DNA from: Anaerosolibacter sp.
GTDB taxonomy: Bacteria > Bacillota > Clostridia > Peptostreptococcales > Thermotaleaceae
Length of the DNA stretch: 64,000 nt
Direction: 5' to 3'
NCBI RefSeq assembly: GCF_029240175.1
Contig: NZ_JARBTM010000013.1
Span: forward strand, 17,068 to 81,067
The first letter of the stretch is position 1. The number at the start of each line of letters is the position of its first letter. The notes under the pieces were generated by a model that was not told the DNA's origin, did no database searches, and was given only the letters and a program-made list of their open reading frames with translations. Positions 27,252 through 36,588 of the stretch are shown here, piece after piece. The position numbers were made by a program, and so were the translations under genes.

Positions 27252-28946
27252 CTACACCATGCTTTTGTCCATGGCTTCAAATATTTTTAATGCTACCTGC
27301 AGATTCAATCGATCGTTAGGATCTTCCAAATCCATCTGAGTAATCTCCTTAATTCTTTGAATACGATAAATGATCGTATTATAATGGGTATACATTTCCT
27401 CGGAAATTCTCTTTAAATTACCTCCGCATTTAAAGTATGTCTGCAGCGTTTTTATCAGCTCTGATTCCCGCTCTCGATCATACCTGATTAACGGTTCCAG
27501 GATCTCCTGATAAAATTGGATGAGTTCTTCTTCCATTTCATCAAGGCACAAAACTCTGTATATCCCTAGATCATCAAAATGGGCAATGCCATTTTTTCTG
27601 TATCCTCCCTTATTTTGAGCGGCCTTATCTGCCTCTCCATAGCTCTTCCAGAGGTTCATAACATCCTCATAGAAACGGCCTATCCCTATGGTACATATCC
27701 CTGGTCGAATCTCTGATTCTATACAGTGCATCATATTTTGGGCAAAGGCCATTAATTCTTTTTTTATGGCAATAGCTGATTGGCTCTTGTCTGTACCGTA
27801 TAACAGGATGAGTTGGTCACTTTTGTTTCCAAAGACCATTTTTTCTTTCTTATGTCTCGCCAGCCGCTCCATAATTTGAAGTATCTTTCCATTTATCTGA
27901 TAGAGAAAGCTGGTATTGTTTATTGTCTCCTTGATAAAGCCTTTGGAATGGTGGATCTTGATAACGATTACTGCATAGCCCAGCTTGTTATCAAAATTGA
28001 AAAGGCTGGATCTTTCCAACGCACTTCTCTGTCTTTTCTCATCTTTGGATAATAAATCGTGGAAGAATTCAATTCTATGGCGGCTTTCTATCTCAAAAAT
28101 GGATGTTTTTTTCATGAGATCCAAGGCGATCATAGGAATAGCCGCTTCAATGGCAGTCTGCTCCATGACACTAAGCTTCTTATGGTCTTCCCATACACAC
28201 AGATATCCCAGATATCGCTCCTCCACATAAATGGGTATCTGTATCCTGGCGACAACATTTCCAGATAGGTTATCTTCTTTTCTTATGATGATCTTTTCCC
28301 GAACGGTCCGATCCATATTGCGATAAAAGGTATGCTCCTCCTTTGCAATGATGTTTTGCAGCACATCCCTAATCTCTTCGTCACAGCAAATGACTGCCAC
28401 ATCAAAGATGGCATCTTGAATCACGATGGAGTTGCCTATAGACTGTCTGATCCCCTGGGCTATTTCTTGAATCCCTCCCCCTCTAAGCATCACATAAGTG
28501 AGTTCATTATGAATCTCGTGAATTTTTAACAATGTATGGGTCTGCTCATTGATGATTTCCGTTAACACAGGCATAATTACATCTGTATAGGATACATGGA
28601 AGGGGATTTCAACGATGGGAAATTGCAAATCATCAGCAATGTTTATAATCTCCTGGGAGAGGTTTTCCACATAACGTTTCATTTTTATACCGATACCGGC
28701 TAAGCCTTTTTCTTTCATCTGTGGAATAAGCTTTTTTAGTATTTCAATATCATCTTTAATGGAATAAGCCGTTGTCAGTAAAAATTCCCCTCTGGTAACC
28801 CAATCCATGATATCAGGTACCTCCATGACATTCATCTTTGTAATCCGATTTCCCAGTCCTCTATGTCCTGCTAAAGTTTTTCCTTCTCTCATCACTTCTA
28901 GATTCAACATTTCCTCAACAGTAATGCCTAAATCCTGATGCACCAT
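27252..28946 (-). CDS. PucR-family transcriptional regulator
   Basis: A 564-residue regulator. The N-terminal PucR ligand domain (ITVEEMLNLEVMREGKTLAG, EVPDIMDWVTRGEFLLTTAYSIKD split by neighbours) is followed by a GGDEF-like/GAF-like middle and a C-terminal PucR-type helix-turn-helix, YFKCGGNLKRISEEMYTHYN. PucR proteins respond to purine-degradation intermediates such as allantoin. ATG 28946 follows a run of nine G residues plus AGA; a longer frame from 28991 is rejected. It lies between the permease and the allH gene, so it probably controls one or both. An inverted repeat at 28989-29074 is a candidate operator. Confidence 0.9.
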   Translation of the reverse strand: MVHQDLGITVEEMLNLEVMREGKTLAGHRGLGNRITKMNVMEVPDIMDWVTRGEFLLTTAYSIKDDIEILKKLIPQMKEKGLAGIGIKMKRYVENLSQEIINIADDLQFPIVEIPFHVSYTDVIMPVLTEIINEQTHTLLKIHEIHNELTYVMLRGGGIQEIAQGIRQSIGNSIVIQDAIFDVAVICCDEEIRDVLQNIIAKEEHTFYRNMDRTVREKIIIRKEDNLSGNVVARIQIPIYVEERYLGYLCVWEDHKKLSVMEQTAIEAAIPMIALDLMKKTSIFEIESRHRIEFFHDLLSKDEKRQRSALERSSLFNFDNKLGYAVIVIKIHHSKGFIKETINNTSFLYQINGKILQIMERLARHKKEKMVFGNKSDQLILLYGTDKSQSAIAIKKELMAFAQNMMHCIESEIRPGICTIGIGRFYEDVMNLWKSYGEADKAAQNKGGYRKNGIAHFDDLGIYRVLCLDEMEEELIQFYQEILEPLIRYDRERESELIKTLQTYFKCGGNLKRISEEMYTHYNTIIYRIQRIKEITQMDLEDPNDRLNLQVALKIFEAMDKSMV

Positions 28947-28949
28947 TCT

Positions 28950-28958
28950 CCCCCCCCC
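28950..28958 (-). promoter_or_regulatory. G9 homopolymer in the ribosome-binding site of pucR
   Basis: Nine consecutive C residues on the plus strand read as G9 then AGA-ATG on the mRNA. It supplies the Shine-Dalgarno purines and is a slippage-prone tract 3 nt before the start codon. Confidence 0.6.
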
Positions 28959-28988
28959 CAATCTACTGCCTTTCTTTTCATTTGTAAA

Positions 28989-29074
28989 CAACTACTAAAT
29001 ATGCGTCTTTCTATTTAAACTTACCGTTCAGGTTACATCAGAAGCATCCTAGCTATTCCAGCGCATAGTAGTTG
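28989..29074. promoter_or_regulatory. Inverted repeat, candidate operator of the PucR regulator
   Basis: CAACTACTAAATATGCG at 28989-29005 and GCGCATAGTAGTTG at 29061-29074 are inverted copies (CAACTACTA...ATGCG) separated by about 55 bp in the intergenic region upstream of the PucR gene. The rest of 28959-29186 shows no gene, only an AT-rich hairpin CACAAC-AAAAAA near 29143. Confidence 0.5.
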
Positions 29075-29186
29075 TCTAAATTTTTAGTCAATTATATATA
29101 TACGAAACATTCCCCATTCATGCCTATATTCCTTTGTGAACTCACAACAAAAAAGATTTTTTTGTTTTGTGAAAAACACAAAGGAA

Positions 29187-29208
29187 AGACCTGCATGGCT
29201 GCAGGTCT
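29187..29208 (-). terminator. Terminator of the purine permease gene
   Basis: AGACCTGCA/TGCAGGTCT perfect 9-bp stem with a 4-nt loop, then TTTCC-TTTG and a T-rich stretch on the minus strand. Confidence 0.85.
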
Positions 29209-29269
29209 AAAGGATAAACAAAGGTTTAAAAATACTTCTTATCTTGGAAGTGGGAGTTTTCAGGAAAAG

Positions 29270-30508
29270 CTACTCTGGTAATACCTTATTCAAGATGATA
29301 CCGACGATGGCAGCCAAGGCCATTCCTTCTATGGAGAAACACATGGTACCCATATTGATTGGAACCACAGCGCCTCCCAATCCTAGCACAAGGATGACTG
29401 CCGAAATCAAAAGGTTTCTGGATTTTGTAAAGTCCACTTTGTTCTCCACCAAAGTTCTGCCGCCAATGGAAGCGATCATCCCAAAGAGAACGATGGAAAT
29501 TCCGCCAACCACCGGAGATGGAATGGTGCTGATAAATGATCCCAACTTTGGCACAATGCCTAAGATAATTGCAAAGCAGGCTGCAATTCTCATAATCGTT
29601 GGATTAAATACCCTCGTGAGGGCAAGGACTCCTGTATTTTCTGAGTAGGTTGTGTTGGCAGGTCCACCAAACATAGCAGATAGAGATGTGGCTAAACCAT
29701 CTCCCAACAGGGTACGGTGTAAACCGGGTGTTTTCATAAAATCCTTTTCTACAGTAGCACCGATGGCCAAAACGTCGCCTATATGCTCTACCATGGTGGC
29801 AATGGCCACAGGTGCGACCATCATAATGGTTTGGGTATTAAATTTTGCCATTGTAAATGCTGGCCATCCAAAATATGATGCATTTGTCACCGGGGTAAAG
29901 TCTACGTTTCCTGTTAATAATGCAAAGATATATCCACCAATAAGTCCACATAACACAGGCAGCACTTTAACAAATCCTCTTCCATAGATGCTGACCACGG
30001 TTACAATTACAAAGCTAACGATGGCTAGCATCCAATTGCCCTTGGCCATATCAATGGCAACGGGTGCAAGCTTTAGTCCAATCACCATGATGATAGGCCC
30101 GGTTACAATGGGCGGGAAGAAATTCACTACTTTTTCTGGACCGAAGGCATATACCAATCCAGCCAGGACTAGATAAATAAGACCTGCCACCACAATGCCC
30201 CCCTGGGCATAAGGTAAGCCAAACTCTGGTAATGCTGCAACCGCTAAAATAGGTGCGATAAATGCGAAAGAAGAGCCTAGGAATGCTGGTACGACGCCCT
30301 TGGTTAGGAAGTGGAATAATAAGGTTCCAACGCCAGCCATAAATAGGGATACGGAAATATCAAGACCGGTAATCAATGGTACTAAAACTGTAGCACCAAA
30401 CATGGTAAAGGTATGCTGAATACCCAAGATGATTTTTTTACTGGTAGGTAGATAATCGCCTTCCCTGATGGCCTCCAGTCTTTCAACCGTTACATTCTCG
30501 TTGCTCAT
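29270..30508 (-). CDS. Uracil-xanthine permease, NCS2 family
   Basis: A 412-residue membrane protein with about 12-14 predicted helices. Typical NCS2 features are the N-terminal KKIILGIQHTFTMFGATVLV, PAFLGSSFAFIAPI, the QGG segment YAQGGIVVAGL, and the central GGPANTTYSENTGVLALTR signature. It imports uracil, xanthine or a related nucleobase in symport. The start ATG 30508 is preceded by AAAGGGG. It lies just downstream of the xanthine-dehydrogenase-type genes and ends at its own terminator, so it likely supplies the hydroxylase substrate. Confidence 0.93.
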   Translation of the reverse strand: MSNENVTVERLEAIREGDYLPTSKKIILGIQHTFTMFGATVLVPLITGLDISVSLFMAGVGTLLFHFLTKGVVPAFLGSSFAFIAPILAVAALPEFGLPYAQGGIVVAGLIYLVLAGLVYAFGPEKVVNFFPPIVTGPIIMVIGLKLAPVAIDMAKGNWMLAIVSFVIVTVVSIYGRGFVKVLPVLCGLIGGYIFALLTGNVDFTPVTNASYFGWPAFTMAKFNTQTIMMVAPVAIATMVEHIGDVLAIGATVEKDFMKTPGLHRTLLGDGLATSLSAMFGGPANTTYSENTGVLALTRVFNPTIMRIAACFAIILGIVPKLGSFISTIPSPVVGGISIVLFGMIASIGGRTLVENKVDFTKSRNLLISAVILVLGLGGAVVPINMGTMCFSIEGMALAAIVGIILNKVLPE

Positions 30509-30623
30509 AGGATAACCCCTTTCATTTTTACTCTTATTCTATACTCCCACACTCCTTGCCGTCTTCCCTATAATGCATTCATAGGTAATGCCCTAGCCTT
30601 ATATGGCTAAGGCATTCCTTTTT

Positions 30624-32939
30624 CTACAATACGCTAGATTTTTCTTTTAACGCCTTTAAGACCTTTTCTGCTGTGATAGGTAAAGAATTCATCCGTATAC
30701 CAATGGCATCGTATACTGCATTGGCAATGGCTGGAGCTGCTGGCACCATACAGGGCTCCCCAACCCCCCTCGCCCCATAGGGGCCAGTTTCCTCAGGATT
30801 TTCTACAAAGTTAATGATCATTTCTGGCATATCATCAGCTGTGGGAATTTTATAATCCACAAAGGAGGGATTCTTGGCAATGCCGTTTTCAAGGATTAGC
30901 TCCTCAAACAAAGCAGATCCCAGTCCTTGAACAATTCCCCCTTCTACCTGACCTTCCACAAGCTTAGGATTAATCACCTTGCCCACGTCAAAACAGGAAG
31001 CCACCTTTAATACATCTATTTTCCCCGTTTCAATGTCTACCTCAATCTCTACCCCCTGACATCCATAGGTCCAGAATGCCACTGGCTTTTCTCCTTGACC
31101 CGTTTGTTTATCGGTATTTCTCACATTGGGTGGGATAAATGCCCCCCTGCCTATGATAGGGCCATGGATGCCAGATCCATCCGCCATGGATAGACCCAGC
31201 GCCAACTCCTTCATGGCTACGCCCTTTCCAGGGATAATTTTCGATACTACATACTCATCCTTTAATACTAGATCCCTTTTGGAAACGCCTAATCTGAGTT
31301 GTGCCAGCTCTAACAGTTGTTCTTTTATATCTTCACAAGCCTTAAGCACTGCATTTCCAGCACAATAGGTGATGCGGCTTGCAACAGTCTGCCACTCGTA
31401 AGGCGTATAATCCGTATCTCCTGTTTTGATAGTAATTTTTTGGGGTGGTATCGATAATGCCTCCGCTGCCATCTGAATCAAGACTGTATCTGAACCCTGG
31501 CCTATATCCTGGGCACTTACAAGCAAATGGAAACTGCCGTCCTCATTCATTTTGATGATTGCTGAAGACGCAACATCGTTTGGCATGGAAGGCGCCTTGT
31601 ATCCGCAGGCAATACCTTTCCCCCTCACCTTATGTGGTTGACTGCCACTTTCCTTCCTGTTAAAATCAATGTGCTTTGCCACATCTTCAAGGCATTCCTG
31701 CAAACCGCATACGTCCACGATCTGTCCTGTAGCATTTTTACCACCAGGCCTCAGGCCGTTTATTTTTCTGATTTCTATAGGACTCATGCCAATTTTTTCG
31801 GCCAACATATCGATATTTTGTTCAATGGCAAAATGGATTTCCGACATGCCAAAGCCTCTATAGGGTCCGCCCACAGGATGATTGGTATATACACAAATAG
31901 AATCGGTCCACACGTTGGGTATATCATAGGGCCCCGTAGATGCATAACCTCCAGCCCTGACAATGTTTACCCCATATTCTGTATAGGCACCGCCATCCCA
32001 TATAAAGGTATTTTTTACAGCTGAAATTTTGCCGTCCTTCCGAATACCTGTCTTAATGGTGGCATGCATGCCTTGACGTACGAAACTGTTAACAAACTCA
32101 TCTTCCCTGGAATAGGTAAGCTTTACAGGTCGGCCCTTTGTCTTTTTAGCCAGGGGTATAACAATTCCCTCTAGGGTAGTTCCTGCCTTTCCCCCAAAGC
32201 CGCCCCCTACTGCAGGTGATATGACCCTCAATTTATTTAACGGTAGGTCAAAAGCTACAGATAAGGCCTTTCGTACAGCATAGGGCGACTGGCAACTGGC
32301 CCATAGGGTGATTGAGCCATCGGCATCCATTTGGGCGATAGCACTATGGTTTTCAATAGGACAATGTTGAATATGAGGAACATAGAAACTATTTTCTACA
32401 ATATAGTCTGCTTCTTCAAACCCCTTCTCGATATCTCCTTTTCGGATTTTATAATGATTACTTATGTTTGTACCTGGTTCTGGGAAAAAGATAGGTCCCC
32501 ATTTATACTGGCCCAAATCTGGGTGTACCAGTGGTGCCTCGGATTTTAGCCCTTCCACCGCATTGGTTACCGCCGGCAATTCTTCATAGTCAACCCTGAT
32601 ATATGCTAAGGCAGCTTCTGCGATCTCCTTGGTTTCTGCTGCAACGGCAGCCACTGCCTCTCCTTTGTATCTTACCTTATCTGTGGCAAGGAATGTTTTA
32701 TCCTCTAAGTACAAACCTGCCCGATTCGGGACATCTTGCCCTGTAATCACAGCCTTAACACCTTCCAATGCCTCTGCCCCTTTGGTATCCACTTCAAGGA
32801 TTCTTGCATGGGGATATGGACTTCGCTTCACTGCCACATAGAGCATTCCATGGAATTTTATATCATCTACATATTTCAAAGCCCCGGTCACCTTCTTGAC
32901 CCCGTCCACTCTGTTTATACTTGTTCCTACAATCCTCAT
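30624..32939 (-). CDS. Xanthine dehydrogenase-type molybdenum hydroxylase, large subunit
   Basis: A 771-residue molybdopterin-binding subunit. It starts with ITGINRVDGVKKVTGALKYVDD-like GVKKVTGALKYVDDI (MCD hydroxylase family), has VGGGFGGKAG, GPYRGFGMSEIHFAIE, VSAQDIGQGSDTVLIQM, and the C-terminal YGARGVGEPCMVPAAP with the conserved active-site Glu. Separate large, iron-sulfur and FAD subunits are typical of clostridial purine hydroxylases. With yqeB and yqeC downstream it is probably a selenium-dependent purine or other heterocycle hydroxylase; selenium there is a labile ligand of Mo, not Sec. Confidence 0.92.
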   Translation of the reverse strand: MRIVGTSINRVDGVKKVTGALKYVDDIKFHGMLYVAVKRSPYPHARILEVDTKGAEALEGVKAVITGQDVPNRAGLYLEDKTFLATDKVRYKGEAVAAVAAETKEIAEAALAYIRVDYEELPAVTNAVEGLKSEAPLVHPDLGQYKWGPIFFPEPGTNISNHYKIRKGDIEKGFEEADYIVENSFYVPHIQHCPIENHSAIAQMDADGSITLWASCQSPYAVRKALSVAFDLPLNKLRVISPAVGGGFGGKAGTTLEGIVIPLAKKTKGRPVKLTYSREDEFVNSFVRQGMHATIKTGIRKDGKISAVKNTFIWDGGAYTEYGVNIVRAGGYASTGPYDIPNVWTDSICVYTNHPVGGPYRGFGMSEIHFAIEQNIDMLAEKIGMSPIEIRKINGLRPGGKNATGQIVDVCGLQECLEDVAKHIDFNRKESGSQPHKVRGKGIACGYKAPSMPNDVASSAIIKMNEDGSFHLLVSAQDIGQGSDTVLIQMAAEALSIPPQKITIKTGDTDYTPYEWQTVASRITYCAGNAVLKACEDIKEQLLELAQLRLGVSKRDLVLKDEYVVSKIIPGKGVAMKELALGLSMADGSGIHGPIIGRGAFIPPNVRNTDKQTGQGEKPVAFWTYGCQGVEIEVDIETGKIDVLKVASCFDVGKVINPKLVEGQVEGGIVQGLGSALFEELILENGIAKNPSFVDYKIPTADDMPEMIINFVENPEETGPYGARGVGEPCMVPAAPAIANAVYDAIGIRMNSLPITAEKVLKALKEKSSVL

Positions 32940-32952
32940 CCTTTACCCTCCC

Positions 32953-33426
32953 TCACGATCCAAGATTCCGATTCGATATATCCATCACAGCCTCCACAAT
33001 CTTCTTATAACCTGTGCAACGGCAAAGATTTCCACTGATGGCCTTTACCACTTGGTCTTCCGTAGGTGTTGGATTTTTCATCAACAGTGCCTTGGCTGAC
33101 ATAATCATCCCCGGCGTACAATAACCACACTGGAGGGCTGCATGATCAATAAATGTCTGCTGCAGCTCATCCAGCTCCAAGCCATTGGATAATCCTTCTA
33201 CCGTAAGAATATCCAATCCATCTGCTTCTACAGCCAGGATTAAGCATGCATTCATTGGTTTATTATTCACCAATACTGTACATGCCCCACATTCTCCTCC
33301 ACCACAGCCTTCCTTTGCCCCTGTAAGGTCAAAGACCTCCCTTAGCATATGTAATAGTGTCACGTGGGGTTCTATACTTGCTTTTACGGGCTCTCCATTT
33401 AATATAAAGCAAACATCTCGTTTCAT
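32953..33426 (-). CDS. Molybdenum hydroxylase [2Fe-2S] subunit
   Basis: A 157-residue protein with two [2Fe-2S] clusters. The plant-ferredoxin-type cluster has Cys41, Cys46, Cys49 and Cys61 (KEGCGGGECGACTVLV). The second, four-helix-bundle cluster has Cys100, Cys103, Cys135 and Cys137 (QCGYCTPGM and NLCRCTGY). It transfers electrons from the Mo site to FAD. It starts 12 bp after the FAD subunit stop, and the large-subunit gene follows after 13 bp. Confidence 0.95.
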   Translation of the reverse strand: MKRDVCFILNGEPVKASIEPHVTLLHMLREVFDLTGAKEGCGGGECGACTVLVNNKPMNACLILAVEADGLDILTVEGLSNGLELDELQQTFIDHAALQCGYCTPGMIMSAKALLMKNPTPTEDQVVKAISGNLCRCTGYKKIVEAVMDISNRNLGS

Positions 33427-33438
33427 TTTGTCCCTCCT

Positions 33439-34281
33439 TTACATGGCGGCTATAAGCTCTCTCAATCCTCGTCTTATCAGCACCTTGACGATTTCCTCTC
33501 GATAATCCTTGGATGCACGGATATCTCCGATAGGTGCAATCTCTCCTAGAACCATCTCTATGGCTTCTTCAATCACTTCTTCTGTTAAGACTTTCCCTTT
33601 CAGGAATGCCTCCGTCTTTCTAGCTCGTATGGGTGTAGGCGCTACAGAACCCAATGCAATGTGTACTTCACCATCTATCTTTATGACCGTGGCACACACG
33701 GTGGCTAAGTCTACCTCATTGCGGCGGGTGTGCTTTTGATAAATTCCCTCTATGCTGCCATAATTCGGTATTCTGATCCCCGTAACAATATCTCCCACCT
33801 GCAAACATGTCTTTCTTACCCATACAAAAAAATCATGGATAGAAACTTCTGTTTCTCCTTCCTCGCCAAAGACCTTTACCATGGCATCTAAGGCCAATAG
33901 GGGTGTTGCCGTATCTGCCAAGGGAGATGCATTGGCAATATTTCCTGCCATGGTTGCCCGATTCCGAACCTGACAAGACCCTACGGTATGTCCTGCTTCT
34001 GCCAACACCCGAAATTTTTCTAGTAAGACTGGATTTTCTCCCATTTGATTTAGAGTTACACAGGCACCGATCGTCAGCCCATCGACTTCATCATAAGTTA
34101 TCTCAGATAGACCTTCTATTCCCTTAATATCAATTACTGCCTTTGGATGACTCAACCCGTCGTGAATCCTAACTATGAGGTCCGTTCCTCCGTTTAAAAT
34201 ACTCGCTTCTTCTCCGTATTTGAGAAGAAGTTCCCTGGCCTCTTCTAAACTCTTTGGTTTATAGTACTCAAAGTTCTTCAC
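33439..34281 (-). CDS. Molybdenum hydroxylase FAD-binding subunit
   Basis: A 280-residue FAD-binding protein of the CoxM type. It has the FAD-binding loops LNGGTDLIVRIHDG (phosphate contact) and TVGSCQVRNRATMAGNIANA with SPLADTATPLLAL, then a C-terminal CO_deh_flav_C domain (RNEVDLATVCA). GTG 34281 (14 codons into the open frame) is favoured because GGGGGTGG precedes it; ATG 34323 has no ribosome site. It heads the three-subunit operon. Upstream of it is non-coding. Confidence 0.9.
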   Translation of the reverse strand: MKNFEYYKPKSLEEARELLLKYGEEASILNGGTDLIVRIHDGLSHPKAVIDIKGIEGLSEITYDEVDGLTIGACVTLNQMGENPVLLEKFRVLAEAGHTVGSCQVRNRATMAGNIANASPLADTATPLLALDAMVKVFGEEGETEVSIHDFFVWVRKTCLQVGDIVTGIRIPNYGSIEGIYQKHTRRNEVDLATVCATVIKIDGEVHIALGSVAPTPIRARKTEAFLKGKVLTEEVIEEAIEMVLGEIAPIGDIRASKDYREEIVKVLIRRGLRELIAAM

Positions 34282-34451
34282 ACCATCCACCCCCGCCTTA
34301 CGCTTTTTAACGGTCCCGTTCATAAAAACGACTGCTTCCTTTAATATTCCATTACCAAAGTTTATTCCCTTTGTGTGAAAATAATAATTTTTTAGAATAT
34401 TTTTATAATTATTTCATAATGTTTTTGTCTATCTATTAAAAACAACAACAA

Positions 34452-34486
34452 AAGGCCTATACTCATATTTATTGTGTATAGGCCTT
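34452..34486 (-). terminator. Terminator after the amidase-domain gene
   Basis: AAGGCCTATAC/GTATAGGCCTT stem with a T-rich tail (TTTTGTTGTTG) on the minus strand, 62 bp past the stop of the gene at 34548. Confidence 0.88.
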
Positions 34487-34547
34487 ACTCTGTACTTTTA
34501 TTTATTGTAGTAACTTAACAAACTTTTCAAGATATCTTTATGGCTCT

Positions 34548-35663
34548 TTAGAAATGTACCCTTACGAGCCAAAACTTAATGCCTTTATTACTCCATCCTA
34601 AATCCCACGGCACCCTATATCGATCGGTATTATGGCAGTTTACCAAGGCATACCCCTTTGCATCAGCCCCTGTAACCACTGATATATGGGTGACCTTACC
34701 TTTTTTCTCATAGGCAACAAAATCCCCAGGCAATAGTCGATAAGCCTCTTTATAAACCTTATCATAGCTTCCATAGGCAATTTTAGAGGCCCTGCCGCTG
34801 TAGAGCATATAGTTTTTAAAGGCTTGGGCATTTACCCATGCCTTGCTGCCGCCTCCATCATAATTCCATGTTCCATTTTTTCGAAATTTGCCTCCCTCAT
34901 GGAGAATCTGTGATGCAAAGTTGGCACAATCTCCACCTAGAGGATTATAATCTTTATATTTTTTATTGTAGCTGTATCCAGTTTCTTCATTCCCTGCAGC
35001 ACCGCAGTATTGATCGGCATAGACTAAGGCATCCTTTCTTCTTTCATTCATATCATCAAACTTTCTTGGCGCCTGGGACAGTATGTAATCTTTGAATTCA
35101 GCTGATTTTTCCATATCCAGCTGGAGTGAATCGGCAAAAGGATCTGTATACCATTCCCTTGTAATTACCCAATCCTCATCCTTTTCCTTTATGTCCAAAG
35201 AATGATACGTACCAATTCGAAACATGTTGTTTGTCTCTAGATCATTCTCATACACATATTGATATTCTGTAGACGTTACCAAGTTAATGGTGTATCCTTC
35301 ATCCTTCTTTTTTACCCACTTCACCATGGTATTGGCATTGATGCTGGTAAATTGAATCCCCTGTTTTTCAGACCACCGATGTAGATATTTCATCTTCTTC
35401 AATTCGTGTTCATAGGCCCATAGACCATTTCTCCGCTCCTTATCATACATGGTATCCAACAGACTGGTATCTTGCTCCATAATTGCACGATTCCGTGTAT
35501 CAAAGATCGCTTTTACAATAGGTGAGAACTCCCCATCAACCCTCGAAGAAGAAACGGTAATCACTTGGTCGCTTATATACAAGCTTGAGATGATGATCCC
35601 AGCACAAACACACAAAAGCATCATATTGCGTATAGCTTTTCTTGACAGCATTAACAACTTCAT
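34548..35663 (-). CDS. Amidase-domain exported protein
   Basis: A 371-residue protein with an N-terminal membrane anchor (MMLLCVCAGIIISSLYI) and a C-terminal putative amidase domain (Amidase_6 type). That domain carries ALVYADQYCGAAG, GGDCANFASQILHEGG with the likely catalytic Cys, and KVTHISVVTGADAKGY with a likely His. The middle region (about 60-200) resembles a generic extracytoplasmic domain. It may act on cell-wall peptides or amides. ATG 35663 is preceded by GGGAGGG. It stands alone and is followed by a terminator. Confidence 0.85.
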   Translation of the reverse strand: MKLLMLSRKAIRNMMLLCVCAGIIISSLYISDQVITVSSSRVDGEFSPIVKAIFDTRNRAIMEQDTSLLDTMYDKERRNGLWAYEHELKKMKYLHRWSEKQGIQFTSINANTMVKWVKKKDEGYTINLVTSTEYQYVYENDLETNNMFRIGTYHSLDIKEKDEDWVITREWYTDPFADSLQLDMEKSAEFKDYILSQAPRKFDDMNERRKDALVYADQYCGAAGNEETGYSYNKKYKDYNPLGGDCANFASQILHEGGKFRKNGTWNYDGGGSKAWVNAQAFKNYMLYSGRASKIAYGSYDKVYKEAYRLLPGDFVAYEKKGKVTHISVVTGADAKGYALVNCHNTDRYRVPWDLGWSNKGIKFWLVRVHF

Positions 35664-35739
35664 TTCATTCCCTCCCCCATACTACTGATAAAGTATATGA
35701 AAGAGGGAGGGCATATAGGATAATTAAATAAAAGTTTCT

Positions 35740-36405
35740 CTAACTTTCCACCTGTTGTCTAAATTCCTCAATTCCTACCCGATCGATATAGGCACCCAGC
35801 CGTTCATGTTTCTTGGCACTCTCGGCATAAACCTTTACCACCTTATCAATAATCGGGTACAAATCTTCCTCATCGATATTGTCATATAGGGTGTCCCCAA
35901 TTCTAGGCTTAATGCCACCCTTTCCCCCTACCTCAATCTTAAATCCTTTTGGCATGCCCATGATGCCTATATCGCGGAAATGATTCTCTGCACAGGAATT
36001 TGGACATCCGCTTACACCGATCTTCAATTTATTTGGCAAATCCATACCATGATATAAATCATCCAGTTTCATACCGACGCCTACGGCATCCTGCTGTCCC
36101 CGCTTGCAAAAAGTGGTTCCTGGACAAAACTTGACACTTCTTACACATAAACCAATGGCTGCCCCAGGCTTCATCTCAAGGTCCTGCCAAACACGATCTA
36201 TTTCATCCTCTTTTAAACCCACGATAGCAATACGTTGTGAAGACGTGAGCTTAATCGCTTGGGCATTATATTTTTCAGCCACATCCGCAATTTTTCTCAG
36301 GGTTTCACTGCTCACGATGCCTCCTGGAATATGGGGTGCGATCGCATAAGTCTCGTTGTCTCGCTGTAATACAGCACCTTTTTCTAATAAATCTTTCTTT
36401 GTCAT
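35740..36405 (-). CDS. Sulfite/nitrite reductase-like siroheme [4Fe-4S] half-domain protein
   Basis: A 221-residue single-domain member of the nitrite/sulfite-reductase family. The cluster ligands are Cys94 and Cys100 (CPGTTFC) and Cys134 and Cys138 (CPNSC), the C-x5-C and C-x3-C arrangement that binds siroheme-[4Fe-4S]. The N-terminal part (HIPGGIVSSETLRKIADVAEKY, truncated by neighbours) is the ferredoxin-like half domain. Short stand-alone forms are common in anaerobes and their roles are mostly unknown; an electron-transfer or dissimilatory role is possible. ATG 36405 follows GAGGAAATTTGGT. A 62-residue membrane protein lies upstream. Confidence 0.88.
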   Translation of the reverse strand: MTKKDLLEKGAVLQRDNETYAIAPHIPGGIVSSETLRKIADVAEKYNAQAIKLTSSQRIAIVGLKEDEIDRVWQDLEMKPGAAIGLCVRSVKFCPGTTFCKRGQQDAVGVGMKLDDLYHGMDLPNKLKIGVSGCPNSCAENHFRDIGIMGMPKGFKIEVGGKGGIKPRIGDTLYDNIDEEDLYPIIDKVVKVYAESAKKHERLGAYIDRVGIEEFRQQVES

Positions 36406-36536
36406 ACCAAATTTCCTCCTCTGTGAACATATGCCTGTTTTTAGAGTTTTTGTGATTCCCTATTAGTATGAACCAAAATCTTTTTTTTACTTTGTATCTC
36501 TACATTATTTGGGTTATATGGCTTATTTGCTAACTA

Positions 36537-36561
36537 AAAAAGAACATATTCCTATGTCCTT
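36537..36561 (-). terminator. Hairpin after the 62-residue membrane protein
   Basis: AAGAACATA/TATGTCCTT stem with T-rich flank on the minus strand. Confidence 0.6.
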
Positions 36562-36588
36562 TTTCCAATTTCATACAATTTATTATTT

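Noticed and set aside
30624..32939. Selenocysteine in the molybdenum hydroxylase large subunit
   Set aside because: No in-frame TGA is present; in this class selenium is a labile Mo ligand handled by YqeB and YqeC, not Sec.
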